Shown here: one piece after another, positions 61,837 to 64,000 of the stretch
Layout: each line of letters opens with the position of its first letter
Numbering within the stretch: position 1 is the stretch's first letter
DNA from: Conexibacter sp. CPCC 206217
GTDB taxonomy: Bacteria; Actinomycetota; Thermoleophilia; Solirubrobacterales; Solirubrobacteraceae
Direction of reading: 5' to 3'
DNA length: 64,000 nt
Assembly: GCF_030646165.1 (NCBI RefSeq)
Contig: NZ_JAUTDO010000003.1
Span: 496,001 to 560,000, forward strand
Made by a program: the position numbers and the translations under genes
The notes under the pieces: generated by a model
Databases searched by the model: none
The model's input: only the letters and a program-made list of their open reading frames with translations
Told to the model about the DNA's origin: nothing

Positions 61837-63894
61837 TTAGCGCTGCGCCTCGCCCGGCTGGTCCGCCGTCGCGGATGCGCCGTCTGCGCTGTCGCCACCA
61901 CCGGCCGCGGGCGCGGGGTCGACCGGCGGCACCGCCGGCGCCGGCGGCAGCTTCAGCGGCTGCTCGGCCGCGGGCGCGGTCAGGATCACGCGGCAGTCGG
62001 CCTTGCGCAGCACGTACTTGGTCGCCTCGCCGACGAAGTTGTCGAGCGGCCCGCCGGAGCCGCCCATCAGGGCGCCGCCGCGCACGCGCGAGGGCTCCTC
62101 GGCGGCGAGCACGATCGCCTCCACCCCGCGTCGCTTCGCCTCGTTGACGATCCCCTGCCCGGCGCGCCGCGCGCGGATCATCGCGGTCTGCACGATCACG
62201 CCCTCGTACTCCTCGCCGACCGCCTTCGCGCGCCGCAGCGCCTCCTGCGCGCGCTTGATCTGCGCGTCCGGCAGGCGCGCGTCGATCGGCAGCGCCATCG
62301 GGATCTCGAAGACCCAGATCGCCTCGATCACGGCACCCTCCTCGTCGACGTCGTCGCTGACGGTGCCGGCGAGCCGCCCGGCCGTCTGGACGATGTCGTC
62401 GTCGAGCGGCTTGCCGAAGATCGGCACGAGGATCGAGCCGAAGCTCTCCTGGTCGCGGCGCTCGTGCATCAGCGCCTTCTCCGGCACCATCACCCGCTTC
62501 AGCAGCGGATTGCCGTCGATGCGGCGGTAGATCACGTACAGCAGCATCCCGCCGATCAGCCATGCCAGCCCGACGTAGCGGGCGCCCGTGTGCAGGATCA
62601 GCACGCTGACCCAGCCGGCGGCCGACAGCAGCGCGCCGATCACCGCCGGCAGCGGCACCGGCCGCCCGGCCCAGCGGAAGTTGAGCGGGACGCTGTACGG
62701 CCGCGGCCGGTCGGGCTCTCTGAAGCGCAGCGCGATGATCGACAGGTGCGCGATCGTGAACGCGAGCAGCGCGCCGACCGCGTAGATCCCGACGAGGAAG
62801 TCGAGGTCGGCGGGCACGACGAGCGCCGCGGCGACGAGCGCGGCGAGCGCGATCAGCACGTACGGCGTGCCGAACCTCGAGTGCAGCCGTCCCAGCCGGC
62901 TGGGGATCTGGCGGTTGGTCGCGAGCGCGTAGGAGAGCCGCGAGGTACCGAGCATCGCGCCGTTGCAGGCGGCGACCAGGGCGGTGACTGCGGCGAGCGC
63001 GACGATCGGCTTCAGCACGTCGACGAGCCAGACGGGATCGAACGCGTCGGCGATCCCCAGCAGCGGCGCCTCGACGTCCTGCGTCGTGAACGCGCCCGCG
63101 CCCTCGGACACCGGCAGCGCGCTGACAGCGACGATCGAGATCCCGAAGTAGACGATCACGATCGAGGCCGAACCGGGCCCGACCAGCTGCTTCAGCGCCC
63201 TGCGGCTGGCGCTCGCCTCGCCGGCGAGGCTGGAGGCGGCCTCCAGGCCCGTGAAGGCGATCGTCGCGATCGTGAGGGCGAAGACGACGTCGTCCCAGGC
63301 GGGCGAGCTGCCGAAGTGGATCGAGTCGATCGCGGCGGTCGGGTCGAACACGATGATCAGGCCGAGCACGATCACGATCACCTGCACGCCGAGGTCGGCG
63401 ACGGCGATCGCGACCTGCCGCTGCAGCTGGCGGATCGTGACGCCGCGGATGTTCCAGATCGCGACCGCGACGATGATCGAGATCGCGACCAGCACCTCGG
63501 GGACGCCGGAGCCGATCGGATCCCAGAACTGCGCCATGTAGTTCGTCGTCGTGAACGCGGTGACGGCGATCAGGATCGAGTAGTCGAGCAGGATCGACCA
63601 GCCGGCGACGAAGCTGACCAGCTCGTTGAAGGCGTAGCGCGCGAAGACGGACGAGCCGCCGCGCTCGCGGTGCAGCGCGGCCCCTTCGACGTACGTCATC
63701 GACGAGAGCGCGAAGAAGAGGCCGGCGACGAGGAAGACGACGGGCGTCAGCCCCAGCGCGCGGTGCGCGACGACGCCGAGCGCGAAGTAGACGGAGCTGA
63801 CCGAGGTCGTGTAGACGAGCGCGAACAGCGCGCGCGAGCTGAGCGGGCGCGGCACGGCGTCCGGCGCGCGCGAGTGGTCGCCCAGCAGCGGCAT
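61837..63894 (-). CDS. APC-superfamily transporter with C-terminal USP domain
   Basis: 685 residues. About twelve membrane helices (to ~455) begin ALFALVYTTSVSSVYFALGV and include GLEAASSLAGEASASRRAL and NGAMLGTSRLSYALATNRQI, typical of amino acid/polyamine/cation permeases. A universal-stress-protein-like domain follows (~475-640: FGSILVPIFGKPLDDDIVQT; ATP-type loop GGSGGPLDNFVGEATKYVL). A Pro/Ala-rich tail ends it. A similar APC-like gene neighbours ceoB/ceoC in Mycobacterium tuberculosis (Rv2690c). KimA-type K+ importers share the permease-plus-USP layout, so K+ as substrate is possible but unproven. Confidence 0.9.
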   Translation of the reverse strand: MPLLGDHSRAPDAVPRPLSSRALFALVYTTSVSSVYFALGVVAHRALGLTPVVFLVAGLFFALSSMTYVEGAALHRERGGSSVFARYAFNELVSFVAGWSILLDYSILIAVTAFTTTNYMAQFWDPIGSGVPEVLVAISIIVAVAIWNIRGVTIRQLQRQVAIAVADLGVQVIVIVLGLIIVFDPTAAIDSIHFGSSPAWDDVVFALTIATIAFTGLEAASSLAGEASASRRALKQLVGPGSASIVIVYFGISIVAVSALPVSEGAGAFTTQDVEAPLLGIADAFDPVWLVDVLKPIVALAAVTALVAACNGAMLGTSRLSYALATNRQIPSRLGRLHSRFGTPYVLIALAALVAAALVVPADLDFLVGIYAVGALLAFTIAHLSIIALRFREPDRPRPYSVPLNFRWAGRPVPLPAVIGALLSAAGWVSVLILHTGARYVGLAWLIGGMLLYVIYRRIDGNPLLKRVMVPEKALMHERRDQESFGSILVPIFGKPLDDDIVQTAGRLAGTVSDDVDEEGAVIEAIWVFEIPMALPIDARLPDAQIKRAQEALRRAKAVGEEYEGVIVQTAMIRARRAGQGIVNEAKRRGVEAIVLAAEEPSRVRGGALMGGSGGPLDNFVGEATKYVLRKADCRVILTAPAAEQPLKLPPAPAVPPVDPAPAAGGGDSADGASATADQPGEAQR

Positions 63895-64000
63895 CAGCGC
63901 CGCCTCCGCGCGATCATGAAGCGCCCGGCGCCGGCGGCGAGGAACAGCACGCCCAGCAGCACGCCGAGCGACAGCACACCGCCGCCCGCCGTGAAGGTGC
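63894..64000 (-). CDS. C-terminal end of a membrane protein (5' outside window)
   Basis: The frame open to the right edge ends at TGA (63896-63894), sharing its last base with the ATG of the APC-USP gene. The visible 34 residues are one hydrophobic helix (GGGVLSLGVLLGVLFLAAGA) and a basic tail RFMIARRRR. It is a membrane protein of unknown type, co-translated with the transporter. Confidence 0.65.
   Translation of the reverse strand, partial: TFTAGGGVLSLGVLLGVLFLAAGAGRFMIARRRR

Overview
The window is a contiguous chromosomal stretch of a very GC-rich actinobacterium (third codon positions almost all G or C). A lineage near Thermoleophilia/Solirubrobacterales (Conexibacter-like) is my inference. 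It rests on an F420-type luciferase-like oxidoreductase, paired TrkA-type proteins beside an APC-USP transporter as in actinobacterial ceoB/ceoC loci, many secreted proteins ending in beta-rich tails I associate with that class, and unusually heavy use of the AGA arginine codon. I see no prophage, insertion sequence, CRISPR array or rRNA. One tRNA gene (Gln, anticodon CUG) is present.

Layout. 1-11.2 kb: end of an acetoacetate-decarboxylase-like gene, an MFS exporter, a large secreted Ig-repeat protein, a cupin, a DtxR-type regulator, an F420-type oxidoreductase, a secreted Gly-rich protein, RNase HI, and a coupled methyltransferase-like/metallo-hydrolase pair. 11.2-21.7 kb: a membrane phosphodiesterase, a small charged protein, an SF2 helicase, and sbcD-sbcC divergent from it. 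21.8-26.1 kb: aldo/keto reductase, DMT transporter, methyltransferase, small membrane protein, MFS protein. 26.2-31.0 kb: a four-gene carbohydrate ABC importer operon (ATPase, binding protein, two permeases) whose first permease carries an extra extracytoplasmic domain. 31.1-38.9 kb: a GGDEF/HD-GYP protein, a divergent YceI/MarR pair with two operators, an SGNH hydrolase and a secreted beta-propeller protein. 38.9-44.8 kb: amidohydrolase with a tail-anchored protein, Lon under an apparent HspR-type operator, and an aldehyde dehydrogenase. 44.9-51.6 kb: two tandem secreted S1 proteases, a small cysteine protein, and a heterodimeric ABC exporter preceded by a SoxR/MerR-like promoter. 51.7-58.3 kb: glutathione-independent formaldehyde dehydrogenase, a Crp-like regulator, an NHL-repeat protein divergent from a CHASE2 adenylate cyclase, and a secreted repeat protein. 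58.5-64 kb: tRNA-Gln, then a leftward chain of overlapping or closely spaced genes: membrane protein (cut by the edge), APC-USP transporter, two TrkA-type proteins, an FAD oxidoreductase and an unknown protein.

Most striking points: the domain inserted into the sugar permease; a perfect 49-bp palindrome embedded in frame in the helicase gene, about 2 kb from the genes for the hairpin nuclease SbcCD; a 38-bp sequence shared between an intergenic hairpin and the sbcC coding region; the SoxR-like box upstream of the ABC exporter; and the TrkA/APC-USP/flavoprotein cluster. All functional statements are reading by eye; no database or structure calculation was run.
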